NCBI RefSeq assembly: GCF_004745645.1
Contig: NZ_SRMB01000003.1
Span: 248,001 to 312,000, forward strand
Reading direction: 5' to 3'
DNA: 64,000 nt
From: Hymenobacter metallicola
Lineage (GTDB): Bacteria; Bacteroidota; Bacteroidia; Cytophagales; Hymenobacteraceae
The translations under genes and the position numbers were made by a program. The notes beneath the pieces were generated by a model that was not told the origin of the DNA, searched no databases, and worked only from the letters and a program-made list of their open reading frames with translations. Numbering within the stretch: position 1 is the first letter of the stretch; each line of letters starts with the position of its first letter. Shown piece by piece: positions 25,830-35,362 of the stretch.

Positions 25830-26465
25830 TTAATGGTCGCTGCGCACCCCGGCCCGAATGGCCGCCGGCAGGCGGTTTTCGGCCGGCGGTACCGGGCAGG
25901 AGTACTTGCCGCTGGCGTCGTAAGCGCAGTAAGGGTTGTAGGCCCGGTTGAAATCGAGCCACACGGTGCGGCTTTTAGGAATGCGGAAGTCGAGGTAGCG
26001 CCCCCCGCCGTAGCTCTCGTGGCCGTTGGTAGGGTCGGTGAAGGGAATGAACAGATAGTCTTCGTAGCCCGGCCGGCGCATCAGGTCCAAGCCCTGATAC
26101 ACGCTGAGCGTAAGCTTGCGGCCATGCAGGGTGAAGTGCAGCTCGCCGTATTTGCGGTATTCGGGCTCCCGCAGGCCGGTGGTTTTCATCTTAAACGGCG
26201 CCGAGGTGGAGTCGCGCACGAAGGTGGCCTCTACGTAGTAGCGGTAGTCGGCCGGAAAGAACGGTAAGCCCTGAAACGTACCACGGGCCTCCGCGGGCAA
26301 AGGCGTGCGGGCCGGGTCGCGGTATTCGGCATCCAGCTCCTGCTGAAACGCGGCTACGGCGGCGGCGTGTTCGGCGGGGCTCAGCCGCAGGCTCGTTTGG
26401 GCCTGGCTGCTTCCGGCAAGCAACACGAGCCATACTAACAGAAATACGCGCTGCCACTTATTCAT
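25830..26465 (-). CDS. DUF1684 family exported protein
   Basis: The ATG at 26465 gives a clean signal peptide (MNKWQRVFLLVWLVLL, ending SSQAQ); another ATG lies at 26471. The protein carries the DUF1684 signature: FLPF-like FIPFTDPTNGHESYGGGRYLDF, then LDFNRAYNPYCAYD, and CPVPPAENRLPAAIRAG near the C-terminus. The family is common in Bacteroidota and Actinobacteria; its function is not known to me. The conserved Cys and His residues suggest a compact beta-sandwich with a possible binding pocket. It is exported and lies upstream of the exonuclease gene on the same strand. Confidence 0.9.
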   Translation of the reverse strand: MNKWQRVFLLVWLVLLAGSSQAQTSLRLSPAEHAAAVAAFQQELDAEYRDPARTPLPAEARGTFQGLPFFPADYRYYVEATFVRDSTSAPFKMKTTGLREPEYRKYGELHFTLHGRKLTLSVYQGLDLMRRPGYEDYLFIPFTDPTNGHESYGGGRYLDFRIPKSRTVWLDFNRAYNPYCAYDASGKYSCPVPPAENRLPAAIRAGVRSDH

Positions 26466-26488
26466 ATGCATCACCCTTACAAAAGAAA

Positions 26489-26518
26489 GCCGCCGCGCCG
26501 GAGTTAGGGCGCGGCGGC
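26489..26518 (-). terminator. Terminator of the third delta-60 gene
   Basis: A GC-only 11-base stem (26489-26499 with 26508-26518) and 8-base loop, followed on the minus strand by TTTCTTTT. It lies 29 bases after the stop of the gene at 26548-29124. Confidence 0.85.
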
Positions 26519-26547
26519 AAACCTACAATGCTCTTTTGATAAGCCGA

Positions 26548-29124
26548 CTATTCTACCACGATACGGCGCGTCACGGCTCCGGTAGCGTAGCTCACGCGGA
26601 GCACGTACACGCCGGCCGCCAAGCCACGCACCGACAGCGTGGTCGTGGCCGCCGGCGTAGTAGTGTGCCGCAGCTGCCGACCCATCAGATCCAAGAGTGC
26701 AACCTGCCGGGGCTGCTGGGCCATGTTCAGGCGCAGGTGCAGCTGGTCGTGGGCGGGCACCGGCCAGATGTCAGTGGTAGCATCGGCCGCGGCGGCTTCG
26801 GTGGGCAACACCTGCGGCGCCGTCAGGCGGGCTACCGACCAGCGCGTTTGACCGGCTACTTGGCTAAACTGTCCACCCACTAGCAGTTCGCCAGTGGACT
26901 CTACCAGAGCGCTATGCACGGCCCCGTTTACCAAGCTGGTGCTGGCAGCAAACGAAGCATCCAGCTCGCCCGTGGGCAGCAGGCGTGCCAAGGTGCCCTG
27001 GTTAACCCCATTTATGCGCATGGTAAGACCCGAGCCGATCAGGAAACGGCCGTTGGGCTGGGGCACTACAAAGCTGACGCCGGTGCTGCCGATGGCGCTA
27101 AACGCCATGTTCGCATTGAAGGCCGGGTCGACGCTGCCATTGGCATTCAGCCGCACCATGTTCACGCGGTTGGCGCCATTGTAGTTGCTGAAGTGCCCGC
27201 CTACCAGCACTTGTCCGTTGGCCAGGGGCGCCACGTCATTCACGAGAACATTCACGCCGGAGGTTTCCGGGGTAAAGGCCGGATCCGGCCGGCCATCGGC
27301 CAGCAGGCGCATCAGGCCGGCGCCGGTATACGCGCTGCCATTGGAGGCCGTAAAATAGCCGCCCACGTAGGCGCGGCCGTCGGGCAGCACCTTCAGGCTC
27401 AAGACCTGACCCTGCTTGGGATTCGCATTCAGGTTGTTTTCATAGGCTTGGTCGAGCTGGCCCGTGGGCAGCAACCGGTGCAGGGCGTCGCCGAAGGTGC
27501 CGGTGTAAGTCAGGCTAACGCCGCCCACCAGCACATTGCCGTCGGGCTGCAACGCTAGGGCCGTTACCTGGGTACTGGTGCCGTTGAACACAAAACCCGC
27601 CGCAAACGAGGCATCGTAGCGGCCATCGGGTTCGAGCCGGGCTACCACGGCCGCCGGGTTACCTGCCACCTCCGTGAAGCGGCCACCCACCAAAATCTTG
27701 CCATCGGGCTGCTGGGCCAGCGCCTCCACGGCGTAGTTGGGGCCGGTTGCGGCAAAGGAAGCGTCCCGGGAACCGTCGGCGTTCAGACGCGTGATGTTGC
27801 TCACCTTCTGCCCTTGCACACTGGTAAAGCGGCCGGCGATGAGCAGCTTGCCATCGGCCTGCCGGAGCAGCTTGGCTACGCGGCCGGGTGTTACCAGATC
27901 GGGCTGAAAGGCCAGGTCGGGCTGGGCCGCGGCCGTGAGGCGCACCACGCTGGCCCCGGCCAGGCTAAAGGCCGTTTTCAAATTGCCGGCTACCGTCACG
28001 CCCCCATTGGGCTCCAGTTGCACAGCATTGATGGAGCCCAGCAGCGTGGGGCCGGTCGCAAACTGCGCGTCGATTTGTCCGTTGGGCAACAGGCGCACCA
28101 GGCTGGTATTGGGGGTGGTCGGCGTGCCAATAAACTTCTCGAAGCAGCCGCCAATCACGATACGCCCCTGGTCATCCACCACTATTTGGTCGTTGCCGGC
28201 CAGATTATTCAAGTAGCACCCAGTGTGGCCCAAACCCGGGAAAAACTGCGAATCGGCGCTGCCATCCGTTTTCAGGCGGAACAACGACCGGGACGCTCCC
28301 GTGGTGAACCGCAGCAACGCGCCATCCACAACCACGTCGTTATTGCGGGGGTCGAGGGCCAGGTGGGCGACGTAGGCATCGGGGCCACCCGTTATGGCCG
28401 GCACAAAACTGTTATCGATGGTGCCATTGGCATTCAGCCGCACCAGCAGGTGGCGGCCCGTGCCGTTGAAATTCTGGAACCCTCCGCCGGCTATAATTTT
28501 ACCATCGGGCTGCACGGCCAGCGTCCGCACGAAGCCCGTGAAGCTGGTACCCAGGTTGGTCATAAAGGGCTGATCGACGCTGCCATCGGCGTTCAGGCGT
28601 ACCAGGTAGGGCGCGGCTATGCCGTTGAAAGACGTGAAAAGCCCACCCAGCAGAATTTTGCCATCGGGCTGGACGGCTACCACCTGGGCGCCGAAGTTGT
28701 TGGTACCCGTGCCCGTGGCCAGCGCGGGCCCCAGCGTCCCGTCGGCATTCAGCTGCACCAAGTTGCGGAAGGCTTGGCCTCCTACAGTGAGCGTACCCGG
28801 GCTGAAAAGCAAAATTCGCCCCGAGGGCAGCTGGCGCACGGCATCAGGCGGGGTTTGTACAGCCGCGGCCGTGGTAAAGTTCTGATCCAGGCGGCCGGCA
28901 GCAGTCAACCGAATAAGTCCGGTAGCAGCCGTGCCGTTTACCTTCTGAAAGTTGCCGCTCACGATATAGCCGCCATCGGCCTGCCGGAGCATGTTGGCTA
29001 CGGTAGCTGGCTGGTCTATATCCGTAACGGGGAAAGTTGGGTCGACGGTTTGGGCCTGACTTTGCGGGGCTGCCCCCAGGGCCAGACCGGCTACCAGGCA
29101 GAGGTAACGTAAACGAAGTAGCAT
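26548..29124 (-). CDS. Delta-60 repeat protein with T9SS sorting domain (paralogue 3)
   Basis: The 858-residue protein has a signal peptide (about 1-25, ending SQAQ) and delta-60 repeats (QPDGKILLGGLF, VRLNADGSVDQPF and the like) to about residue 770. The T9SS sorting domain at the C-terminus (WPVPAHDQLHLRL to RRIVVE) differs from that of the other three paralogues, with MGRQLRHTT in place of LGRTVLTQP. This copy is therefore the most diverged. It is predicted to be secreted and surface-exposed. It starts 96 bases after the stop of paralogue 4 and could be read through from it. Confidence 0.93.
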   Translation of the reverse strand: MLLRLRYLCLVAGLALGAAPQSQAQTVDPTFPVTDIDQPATVANMLRQADGGYIVSGNFQKVNGTAATGLIRLTAAGRLDQNFTTAAAVQTPPDAVRQLPSGRILLFSPGTLTVGGQAFRNLVQLNADGTLGPALATGTGTNNFGAQVVAVQPDGKILLGGLFTSFNGIAAPYLVRLNADGSVDQPFMTNLGTSFTGFVRTLAVQPDGKIIAGGGFQNFNGTGRHLLVRLNANGTIDNSFVPAITGGPDAYVAHLALDPRNNDVVVDGALLRFTTGASRSLFRLKTDGSADSQFFPGLGHTGCYLNNLAGNDQIVVDDQGRIVIGGCFEKFIGTPTTPNTSLVRLLPNGQIDAQFATGPTLLGSINAVQLEPNGGVTVAGNLKTAFSLAGASVVRLTAAAQPDLAFQPDLVTPGRVAKLLRQADGKLLIAGRFTSVQGQKVSNITRLNADGSRDASFAATGPNYAVEALAQQPDGKILVGGRFTEVAGNPAAVVARLEPDGRYDASFAAGFVFNGTSTQVTALALQPDGNVLVGGVSLTYTGTFGDALHRLLPTGQLDQAYENNLNANPKQGQVLSLKVLPDGRAYVGGYFTASNGSAYTGAGLMRLLADGRPDPAFTPETSGVNVLVNDVAPLANGQVLVGGHFSNYNGANRVNMVRLNANGSVDPAFNANMAFSAIGSTGVSFVVPQPNGRFLIGSGLTMRINGVNQGTLARLLPTGELDASFAASTSLVNGAVHSALVESTGELLVGGQFSQVAGQTRWSVARLTAPQVLPTEAAAADATTDIWPVPAHDQLHLRLNMAQQPRQVALLDLMGRQLRHTTTPAATTTLSVRGLAAGVYVLRVSYATGAVTRRIVVE

Positions 29125-29220
29125 AGGCTAAATAGGGAAAGAGGTATGAAAAATAACTAGGATAGCTGGCTCGGCGGAGCCAGCCCCGGTATTCTGTTTT
29201 TGAGTCAAGAAGTGGCGCCG

Positions 29221-31773
29221 TTACTCAACTACCACCCGCCGCATCACGGGACCATCGGCGTAGGTAACGCGCAGCAGGTAAAGGCCCGCTTTTACGTGGC
29301 GTAAGGGCAGAGCCAGCGTGGCTTCTGGAGCCGGCTGCATCAGGACCGTGCGGCCCAGGTTGTCGAGCAGCTCTACCAACTCGGGCCGGGCGGCGGCATC
29401 CAGGGAGAGGTTGAGCGTTTCGTGGGCGGGCACGGGCCAGGCTTCGGTACGGGCCGTGCTTTGGTGGCGGCCCACGCTGAGCACGTTGGGCGCCGTAATC
29501 CGGATCAGGGGCTCCAGGTTCTGAGTGGAGAGGTTGTTGAGCAACAACGACGAGCCGTATACCAGAATAGCTTCGTTGGCCTGCAGGGCCACGCGGGGCT
29601 GGTTGGTACTCCCCAGGATGTTGCTGAAAGACGCATCGTAGGCTCCGTTCGGGTTCAGACGCACCAGAGCGCCCCGGTTGCTGCCATTCACCTGCATATT
29701 CTGGCCCGCCAGCAGCACCCGCCCGTTGGCGTAGCGCGCCACCGACCAGATCGGAATGTTGCTCAGCGTGGGCGGCACAAAGCCGGCATCCACGGCCCCA
29801 CTGCCATCCACGACGGCCACATTCGTGCGGGCTACCCCGTTATAATTCGTGAACTGCCCGCCCACCAGCAGCTTGTCATCGGGCAGGGGCAGCATCGTCA
29901 GTACGGTCAGCTGACCGGAAGTCGAGGAGCCGGGCGTGAAGGTGTTGTCCCGGCTGCCGTTGGTGTTGAGGCGCACCAGCACCGGTTGGGCCGTGCCATA
30001 CGAGCCGATGTAGTGCTGGCCCGAAGGCAACACGGCCAGGCTGTACACATCCGAAAAGCCGGCCAGGCTGGTAGTCACGGCGCTGGCGTAGGCGCCGTCC
30101 ACGCTGCCGTTAGCCAGCAGGCGGTGTACCGGGGCCGTGTAGCCATCCATGCCGATAACCGGACCCGCAACGAGTACCCCGCCATCGGGCTGCACGGCCA
30201 GCGCATTCACGCTGCTGCTCACGGCGCTGGAACTCAAACTCACGTAAGTAGGCGCTGCGAAGGAAGCATCGGGGCTACCATTGGCCAGCAGCTGGGCCAC
30301 GAGGGGCGAAGCCTGGATGCCGACCCGGGCAAAGGTGCCACCCAGCACAATGCGGCCATCGGGGCGCACGGCAATTTTCTCCACTTCGCCATCTACTCCG
30401 TCTAGCTGGAAGCTGGGGTCCAGGGTCCCGTTCGGGTTGAGCCGGGCCACGTTGCCGGCCGTCTGACCGTTGATCTGCCAGAAGCGGCCTCCTACCAGCA
30501 CCTTGCCATCGGCCTGCGGCACCACGTGGCGCAATGCCCCACGTTGCATCAGGCTGGCCCGGGGGGTGCTCAGGGCCTGGGCCGCATTGTTGAGCCGCAC
30601 CAGGTTTACGTTGCGAATACTGCCGTAGCGGCTAAACTCGCCGCCCAGTACTACTTCATCATTGGGCAGCACCAGCACGCAGTTAACATCCGCGTCCAGC
30701 TGATTGCCCACGGCAAACTGCGGGTCAACCTGTCCAGTGGGCAGCAGCCGCAGTACAAAGGAATTGCCGTCGGTGGTGCTACCGTAGCTGGAATAGCAAC
30801 CACTGACAATAACGCGGCCATTGGAGTCTACTTTGAAATGCTCACTGTTAGCGGCACTCGTACCCAGGCAGTTGAAGAAGGTCGTGTTGCGGAAGGCCGG
30901 GTCCAGGGCGCCGGTAGGCGTCAGGCGCACAATTGGCTGGCTGCTGCTAAAGCTGGTGTTATAGGCCAGCACGTGGTTGGTACGCGGGTCCAGGGCCAGG
31001 GAGTTGACGATGTAGAGGCCAGGGCCGGTAGTAGCTTCCGGGGTAAAGCTCGTATCGAGCGAGCCATCCGCATTCAGCCGGACCAAGCCCTGGCGGCCCG
31101 TGTTGTTGTAGTTGGTGAAGTTGCCCGCCACCAGAATCTTGCCGTCGGGTTGGACCACCACGCTGTACACCGCCGCGCTGCTGTTGTCGCGGGTAAAGCC
31201 GGCCTGCAGGGCCGTTACAAAGGCCTGGTCGACGCTGCCATTCGCGTTCAGGCGCACCAGCCGGTTGACGGCCACCCCGCTGTAGCTGGTAAATGAACCG
31301 CCCAGCAGGATTTTGCCGTCGGCCTGCACGACCAGGGTATTCACCCGGGTGTTGGTGCCGCTGCCGGGCGAAAAACCAGATACTACGCTGCCGTCGGCAT
31401 TGAGCTTGGCCAGCGTATTGAAGGTGCGCCCGCCCAGCGTGATGTTGTTGTAGCCCAGCACCAGGATTTGCCCATTGGGCAGCAGCCGGATTTTATCAAT
31501 CGGCGACTTACAATTGGCCAGGGTAGTAAAGGAGTTATCAAGGGAGCCGTCGGCGTTCAGGCGGGCCAACCCCACGGCGGCGCTGCCGTTTACCTGGGTA
31601 AAAGACCCGCCCACCACGTATTTGCCGTCGGGCTGCTGCTGCACGTTGTTTACCGTGCCGGTTTGCTGGATGGCAATAGAGGCCAGCGTCGGGTCAACCG
31701 TTTGTGCGTATAGCTGTTCTGTTGCTTGTAAGCTAAGTGCCAACACAAGGCTTGCTTGTATTAGTCTTTTCAT
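29221..31773 (-). CDS. Delta-60 repeat protein with T9SS sorting domain (paralogue 4)
   Basis: The 850-residue protein has a signal peptide (about 1-23, ending LYAQ), then delta-60 repeats with QQPDGKYVVGGSF, VVQPDGKILVAGNF and RLNADGSLDTSF. The C-terminal sorting domain is close to paralogues 1 and 2 (ELLDNLGRTVLMQP, LRHVKAGLYLLRV). It is the first in the minus-strand run of four paralogues and lies divergent from polA with 83 bases between the starts. No enzymatic motif is present. It is a predicted secreted beta-rich surface protein. Confidence 0.93.
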   Translation of the reverse strand: MKRLIQASLVLALSLQATEQLYAQTVDPTLASIAIQQTGTVNNVQQQPDGKYVVGGSFTQVNGSAAVGLARLNADGSLDNSFTTLANCKSPIDKIRLLPNGQILVLGYNNITLGGRTFNTLAKLNADGSVVSGFSPGSGTNTRVNTLVVQADGKILLGGSFTSYSGVAVNRLVRLNANGSVDQAFVTALQAGFTRDNSSAAVYSVVVQPDGKILVAGNFTNYNNTGRQGLVRLNADGSLDTSFTPEATTGPGLYIVNSLALDPRTNHVLAYNTSFSSSQPIVRLTPTGALDPAFRNTTFFNCLGTSAANSEHFKVDSNGRVIVSGCYSSYGSTTDGNSFVLRLLPTGQVDPQFAVGNQLDADVNCVLVLPNDEVVLGGEFSRYGSIRNVNLVRLNNAAQALSTPRASLMQRGALRHVVPQADGKVLVGGRFWQINGQTAGNVARLNPNGTLDPSFQLDGVDGEVEKIAVRPDGRIVLGGTFARVGIQASPLVAQLLANGSPDASFAAPTYVSLSSSAVSSSVNALAVQPDGGVLVAGPVIGMDGYTAPVHRLLANGSVDGAYASAVTTSLAGFSDVYSLAVLPSGQHYIGSYGTAQPVLVRLNTNGSRDNTFTPGSSTSGQLTVLTMLPLPDDKLLVGGQFTNYNGVARTNVAVVDGSGAVDAGFVPPTLSNIPIWSVARYANGRVLLAGQNMQVNGSNRGALVRLNPNGAYDASFSNILGSTNQPRVALQANEAILVYGSSLLLNNLSTQNLEPLIRITAPNVLSVGRHQSTARTEAWPVPAHETLNLSLDAAARPELVELLDNLGRTVLMQPAPEATLALPLRHVKAGLYLLRVTYADGPVMRRVVVE

Positions 31774-31841
31774 ATAGTTGACGGTTAGTTAACTAGCAAA
31801 GCTAACCACAATTCTGCCGCTGCAAGGCCCCGGCCGTTGCT

Positions 31842-31849
31842 TACCTTCG
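31842..31849 (+). promoter_or_regulatory. Probable -7 box of polA
   Basis: TACCTTCG matches the Bacteroidota -7 element TAnnTTTG in all but one base and ends 7 bases before the polA ATG. If used, the transcript would be almost leaderless. Similar TACCTT boxes precede other plus-strand starts in this window. Confidence 0.5.
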
Positions 31850-31856
31850 CCCTACT

Positions 31857-34721
31857 ATGACTGATACCGCCCCCGCCCGCAAAAAGCTGTTCCTGCTCGA
31901 CGCCTTCGCCCTGATTTACCGGGCCCACTTTGCCTTCAGCAAGAATCCGCGCATCAACTCCAAGGGCATGAACACCGGCGCCGTGCTGGGCTTTACCAAC
32001 ACGCTGGTGGAAGTGCTGCAAAAGGAAAAGCCCACCCACATCGGCGTGGCCTTCGACGCGGCCAAGAAAACCTTCCGCCACGAGCAGTTTGCCGAGTACA
32101 AGGCCCAGCGCCAGGCTATGCCCGAAGACATCGGCACGGCCATTCCCTACATCAAAAAGATTATCCAGGCCTTCAACATCCCCATTCTGATGGTGGATGG
32201 CTTCGAGGCCGACGACGTCATCGGCACCCTGGCCCAGCGGGCCGAGGAGCACGGCTTCGAGGAGGTCTACATGATGACGCCCGACAAGGACTACTGCCAG
32301 CTCGTGACCGAAAAGGTCAAGATTTACCGGCCCGCCTTCATGGGCAACTCGGCCGAGGTGCTCGACCTGGACCACGTGCTGCAGCGCTTCGAAATTGACC
32401 GGGTCGAGCAAGTAACCGACATTCTGGGCTTGCAGGGCGATGCTTCTGACAATATTCCCGGCATTCCCGGCATCGGCGAAAAAACGGCCAAGGCCCTGAT
32501 TAAGCAGTACGGCTCGGTCGAAAACCTGATTGCCAACGTCGACCAGCTCAAGGGCAAGCAGCAGGAAAACGTGCGCAACTTCGCCGAGCAGGGCCTGCTG
32601 AGCAAGGAGCTGGCCACCATTCACGTCAACGTGCCCATTCCCTTCGAGCCCGAGGAGCTGTGCTGCTCCGTGCCCGACGAAGAGAAGCTCACGGCCCTGT
32701 TCGACGAGCTGGAGTTTCGGCAGCTGGCGGCCCGGGTGCTCAAAACCGGCCCGGTGCGCACCTCGGCCACGCCCATTAGCCCGGCCAAGGGCAAGAAAAG
32801 TCTGATTCCCACCGGGGCCGGCCACCAGGCCTCGTTATTTGCCGCCCCAGTAGGTATCACCGAGTTTATCGAGGAAGACGAGGACACGGGCCCCATCGTG
32901 CGCCGCACCCTGGCCGACGTAGCTCACCAGTATCACCTCGTCGACACGCCGGCCCTGCGCAAAGAGCTGCTCAAGTTCCTGCTCCAGCAGAAGGAAGTCA
33001 GCTTCGACACCGAAACCACGGGCCTCGACACGATGACGGCCCGCCTGGTGGGCTTGTCTTTCTGCTGGCTGCCCGGCGAGGCTTACTACGTGCCCGTGCC
33101 CCACGACGACGATGCCGCGGCCCAAGCCCTGGTCGACGAGTTTCGGCCGTTTCTGGAGCACGAGGGCATTCTGAAAATCGGGCAGAACATTAAGTACGAC
33201 CTGACCATCCTCAAGCACTACGGCATCCGCATCGGCGGGCCGGTGTTTGATACCATGCTGGCCCACTACCTGCTCGAGCCCGACATGCGCCACAACATGG
33301 ACGTGCTGGCCGAAACGTACCTGCACTACACGCCCATTTCCATCATCGAGCTGATTGGGCCCAAGGGTAAAAAGCAGAAAACCATGGCCGACATTCCGCC
33401 CGCGGAAGTAGCCGATTACGCCTGCGAAGATGCCGACGTAACCCTGCAGCTCAAGCACGTGTTTGAGCCCAAGCTCGAAGCTCTGGGCTTGCTCAAGCTG
33501 CTCAACGAGGTGGAAAATCCGCTGGTGCCCGTGCTGGCCGATGTCGAATACGAGGGTGTGCGCATCGACTCCAGCGCCATGGGCGAGTACTCGGCCCAGC
33601 TGCAGGGCTACATCACCGACATTGAAAAGCAGATTTTCGCCGAAGCCGGCCAGGAATTCAACATTGGCTCGCCCAAACAGCTGGGCGAGGTTCTGTTCGA
33701 CAAGCTCCAGCTCGGGGGTGGCAAAATCAAGAAAACCAAGACCGGCCAGTATGCCACCGGCGAAGAAGTGCTCAGTGCCCTGGCCCCGGAAGCGCCCGTC
33801 GCCGCCCTGATTCTGGAGCACCGCCAGCTCACCAAGCTGCGCAGCACCTACGTGGAAGCCCTGCCTCAGCTCGTGTGCAGCCTCGACGGCCGCGTGCATA
33901 CTTCCTTCAACCAGGCCGTCACGGCTACCGGCCGCCTTTCCAGCACCAACCCCAACTTGCAGAACATTCCGATTCGCACCGAGAAGGGCCGGGAAATCCG
34001 CAAGGCCTTCGTGCCCCGCGACGCCGACCACATCCTCGTGGCGGCCGACTACTCCCAGATTGAGCTGCGCATCATGGCCGACTTCAGCCAGGACGCCACC
34101 ATGATTGAGGCCTTCCGCCAAGGCATCGACATTCACTCCAGCACCGCCAGCAAGGTGTTTAAAGTGCCCCTGAGCGAGGTTGACTCGGAAATGCGCCGCA
34201 AGGCCAAAACGGTCAACTTCGGCATCATCTACGGTATTTCGGCCTTCGGGCTGGCCCAGCGCCTGGGCATTGGCCGCAAGGAAGCCGTGGATATCATCGA
34301 GGCCTACTTCCAGGAGTTTCCGGCCGTGAAGCAATTTATGGATGCCAGCATCAACAAGGCCCGGGAGCTGGAATACGCCGAAACCCTGCTGGGTCGCCGC
34401 CGCTACCTGCGCGACATCAACTCCCGTAACGCTACCCTGCGCGGCTTCACGGAGCGCAACGCCATCAACGCCCCTATTCAGGGCACCGCGGCCGACATCA
34501 TCAAGATTGCCATGATCCGCATCCACGACTGGCTGGACAAGGAAAAGCTCGGTACCCGCATGATTCTGCAGGTCCACGACGAACTGGTGTTTGACGCGCC
34601 CAAAGAGGAAGTTGACCTGATTATTCCCCGCATTCAGGAGCTGATGATCAACGCCCTGCCCCTGAGCGTACCCATGGAAGTGGAAGTAGGCACCGGCCAA
34701 AACTGGCTGCAGGCCCACTAA
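31857..34721 (+). CDS. polA: DNA polymerase I
   Basis: The 954-residue protein has all three classical domains. The 5'-3' exonuclease comes first (LFLLDAFALIYRAHFAF, FEADDVIGTLA, then the helix-hairpin-helix GDASDNIPGIPGIGEKTA). The 3'-5' proofreading domain begins at about residue 380 with VSFDTETTGLD, retaining the DxE metal ligands, and continues with IKYD and YACEDADVT. The polymerase domain carries motif A (AADYSQIELRIMAD), motif B (RRKAKTVNFGIIYG) and motif C (LQVHDELVFD). It fills gaps and removes RNA primers during replication and repair. Length is normal. A TACCTTCG box lies immediately upstream and a terminator immediately downstream, so it is monocistronic. Confidence 0.98.
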   Translation: MTDTAPARKKLFLLDAFALIYRAHFAFSKNPRINSKGMNTGAVLGFTNTLVEVLQKEKPTHIGVAFDAAKKTFRHEQFAEYKAQRQAMPEDIGTAIPYIKKIIQAFNIPILMVDGFEADDVIGTLAQRAEEHGFEEVYMMTPDKDYCQLVTEKVKIYRPAFMGNSAEVLDLDHVLQRFEIDRVEQVTDILGLQGDASDNIPGIPGIGEKTAKALIKQYGSVENLIANVDQLKGKQQENVRNFAEQGLLSKELATIHVNVPIPFEPEELCCSVPDEEKLTALFDELEFRQLAARVLKTGPVRTSATPISPAKGKKSLIPTGAGHQASLFAAPVGITEFIEEDEDTGPIVRRTLADVAHQYHLVDTPALRKELLKFLLQQKEVSFDTETTGLDTMTARLVGLSFCWLPGEAYYVPVPHDDDAAAQALVDEFRPFLEHEGILKIGQNIKYDLTILKHYGIRIGGPVFDTMLAHYLLEPDMRHNMDVLAETYLHYTPISIIELIGPKGKKQKTMADIPPAEVADYACEDADVTLQLKHVFEPKLEALGLLKLLNEVENPLVPVLADVEYEGVRIDSSAMGEYSAQLQGYITDIEKQIFAEAGQEFNIGSPKQLGEVLFDKLQLGGGKIKKTKTGQYATGEEVLSALAPEAPVAALILEHRQLTKLRSTYVEALPQLVCSLDGRVHTSFNQAVTATGRLSSTNPNLQNIPIRTEKGREIRKAFVPRDADHILVAADYSQIELRIMADFSQDATMIEAFRQGIDIHSSTASKVFKVPLSEVDSEMRRKAKTVNFGIIYGISAFGLAQRLGIGRKEAVDIIEAYFQEFPAVKQFMDASINKARELEYAETLLGRRRYLRDINSRNATLRGFTERNAINAPIQGTAADIIKIAMIRIHDWLDKEKLGTRMILQVHDELVFDAPKEEVDLIIPRIQELMINALPLSVPMEVEVGTGQNWLQAH

Positions 34722-34740
34722 AGCCACCCGAAACAATAGG

Positions 34741-34774
34741 AAAGCTCGTCGGGCCCCGCCTCGACGAGCTTTTT
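34741..34774 (+). terminator. polA terminator
   Basis: An 11-base stem (AAAGCTCGTCG with its complement) around a 10-base loop, followed by TTTTT, 20 bases after the polA stop. Confidence 0.9.
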
Positions 34775-34839
34775 CGGGTCCTGTTCTATCCTGAAGCTCG
34801 GTGGGCCGTATAGCAAAGTGTTACCTTCCACTGCCTGCC

Positions 34840-35259
34840 ATGCCGCACCCGACTCCGACCACTACTGCCCAAAACGTGACCCGCGCCCTGCTAGGGGCCT
34901 TTATGGTTGTGGCCGGCATTAGTCACCTCACCTTTGCGCGCCGCGAGTTTCAGGCCCAGGTACCCGACTTTGTGCCGCTGAATAAAGACACGGTAGTACT
35001 ACAGTCGGGGGTAGTGGAAATAGGTCTGGGCCTGGCGCTGCTGTTGTGGAAGCGGCGGCGGGTAGAAATGGGCCTGGGACTGGGCGTTTTCTACGTGTTG
35101 GTATTTCCCGGCAACATTCACCAGTACACCCACCACCTGTCCGCTTTCGGCCTCGATACCGACGCTAAGCGGCTGGGCCGGTTGTTTTTCCAGCCCGTGC
35201 TTATCGGTGCCGCCCTTTGGTCGACCGGTGCGCTTAAAACGTTGAAACGCAAGTCGTAG
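34840..35259 (+). CDS. DoxX-like four-helix membrane protein
   Basis: The ATG at 34840 is chosen over a GTG at 34801 because TACCTTCC at 34822-34829 looks like its -7 box. The 139-residue protein has four hydrophobic segments, beginning VTRALLGAFMVVAGISHLTF and including VEIGLGLALLLW and GLGVFYVLVFPGNIHQY. The GISHL and PGNIHQY patterns match the DoxX-like or YphA-type membrane proteins common in Bacteroidota. The function is not established; some relatives link to thiol or oxidative stress. It is transcribed alone between two terminators. Confidence 0.85.
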   Translation: MPHPTPTTTAQNVTRALLGAFMVVAGISHLTFARREFQAQVPDFVPLNKDTVVLQSGVVEIGLGLALLLWKRRRVEMGLGLGVFYVLVFPGNIHQYTHHLSAFGLDTDAKRLGRLFFQPVLIGAALWSTGALKTLKRKS

Positions 35260-35310
35260 AGCCCGGGCTCGGCCATGGGGCAACCGGCAATTTCAACCAG
35301 ACGTATTGCA

Positions 35311-35345
35311 CAAAAGGCCGGCTCCATTCCGGAGCCGGCCTTTTG
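35311..35345. terminator. Bidirectional terminator
   Basis: A perfect 15-base stem (CAAAAGGCCGGCTCC and complement) with a 5-base loop between convergent genes ending at 35259 and 35363. Confidence 0.93.
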
Positions 35346-35362
35346 TGGTGGCGTTAGCAAGG

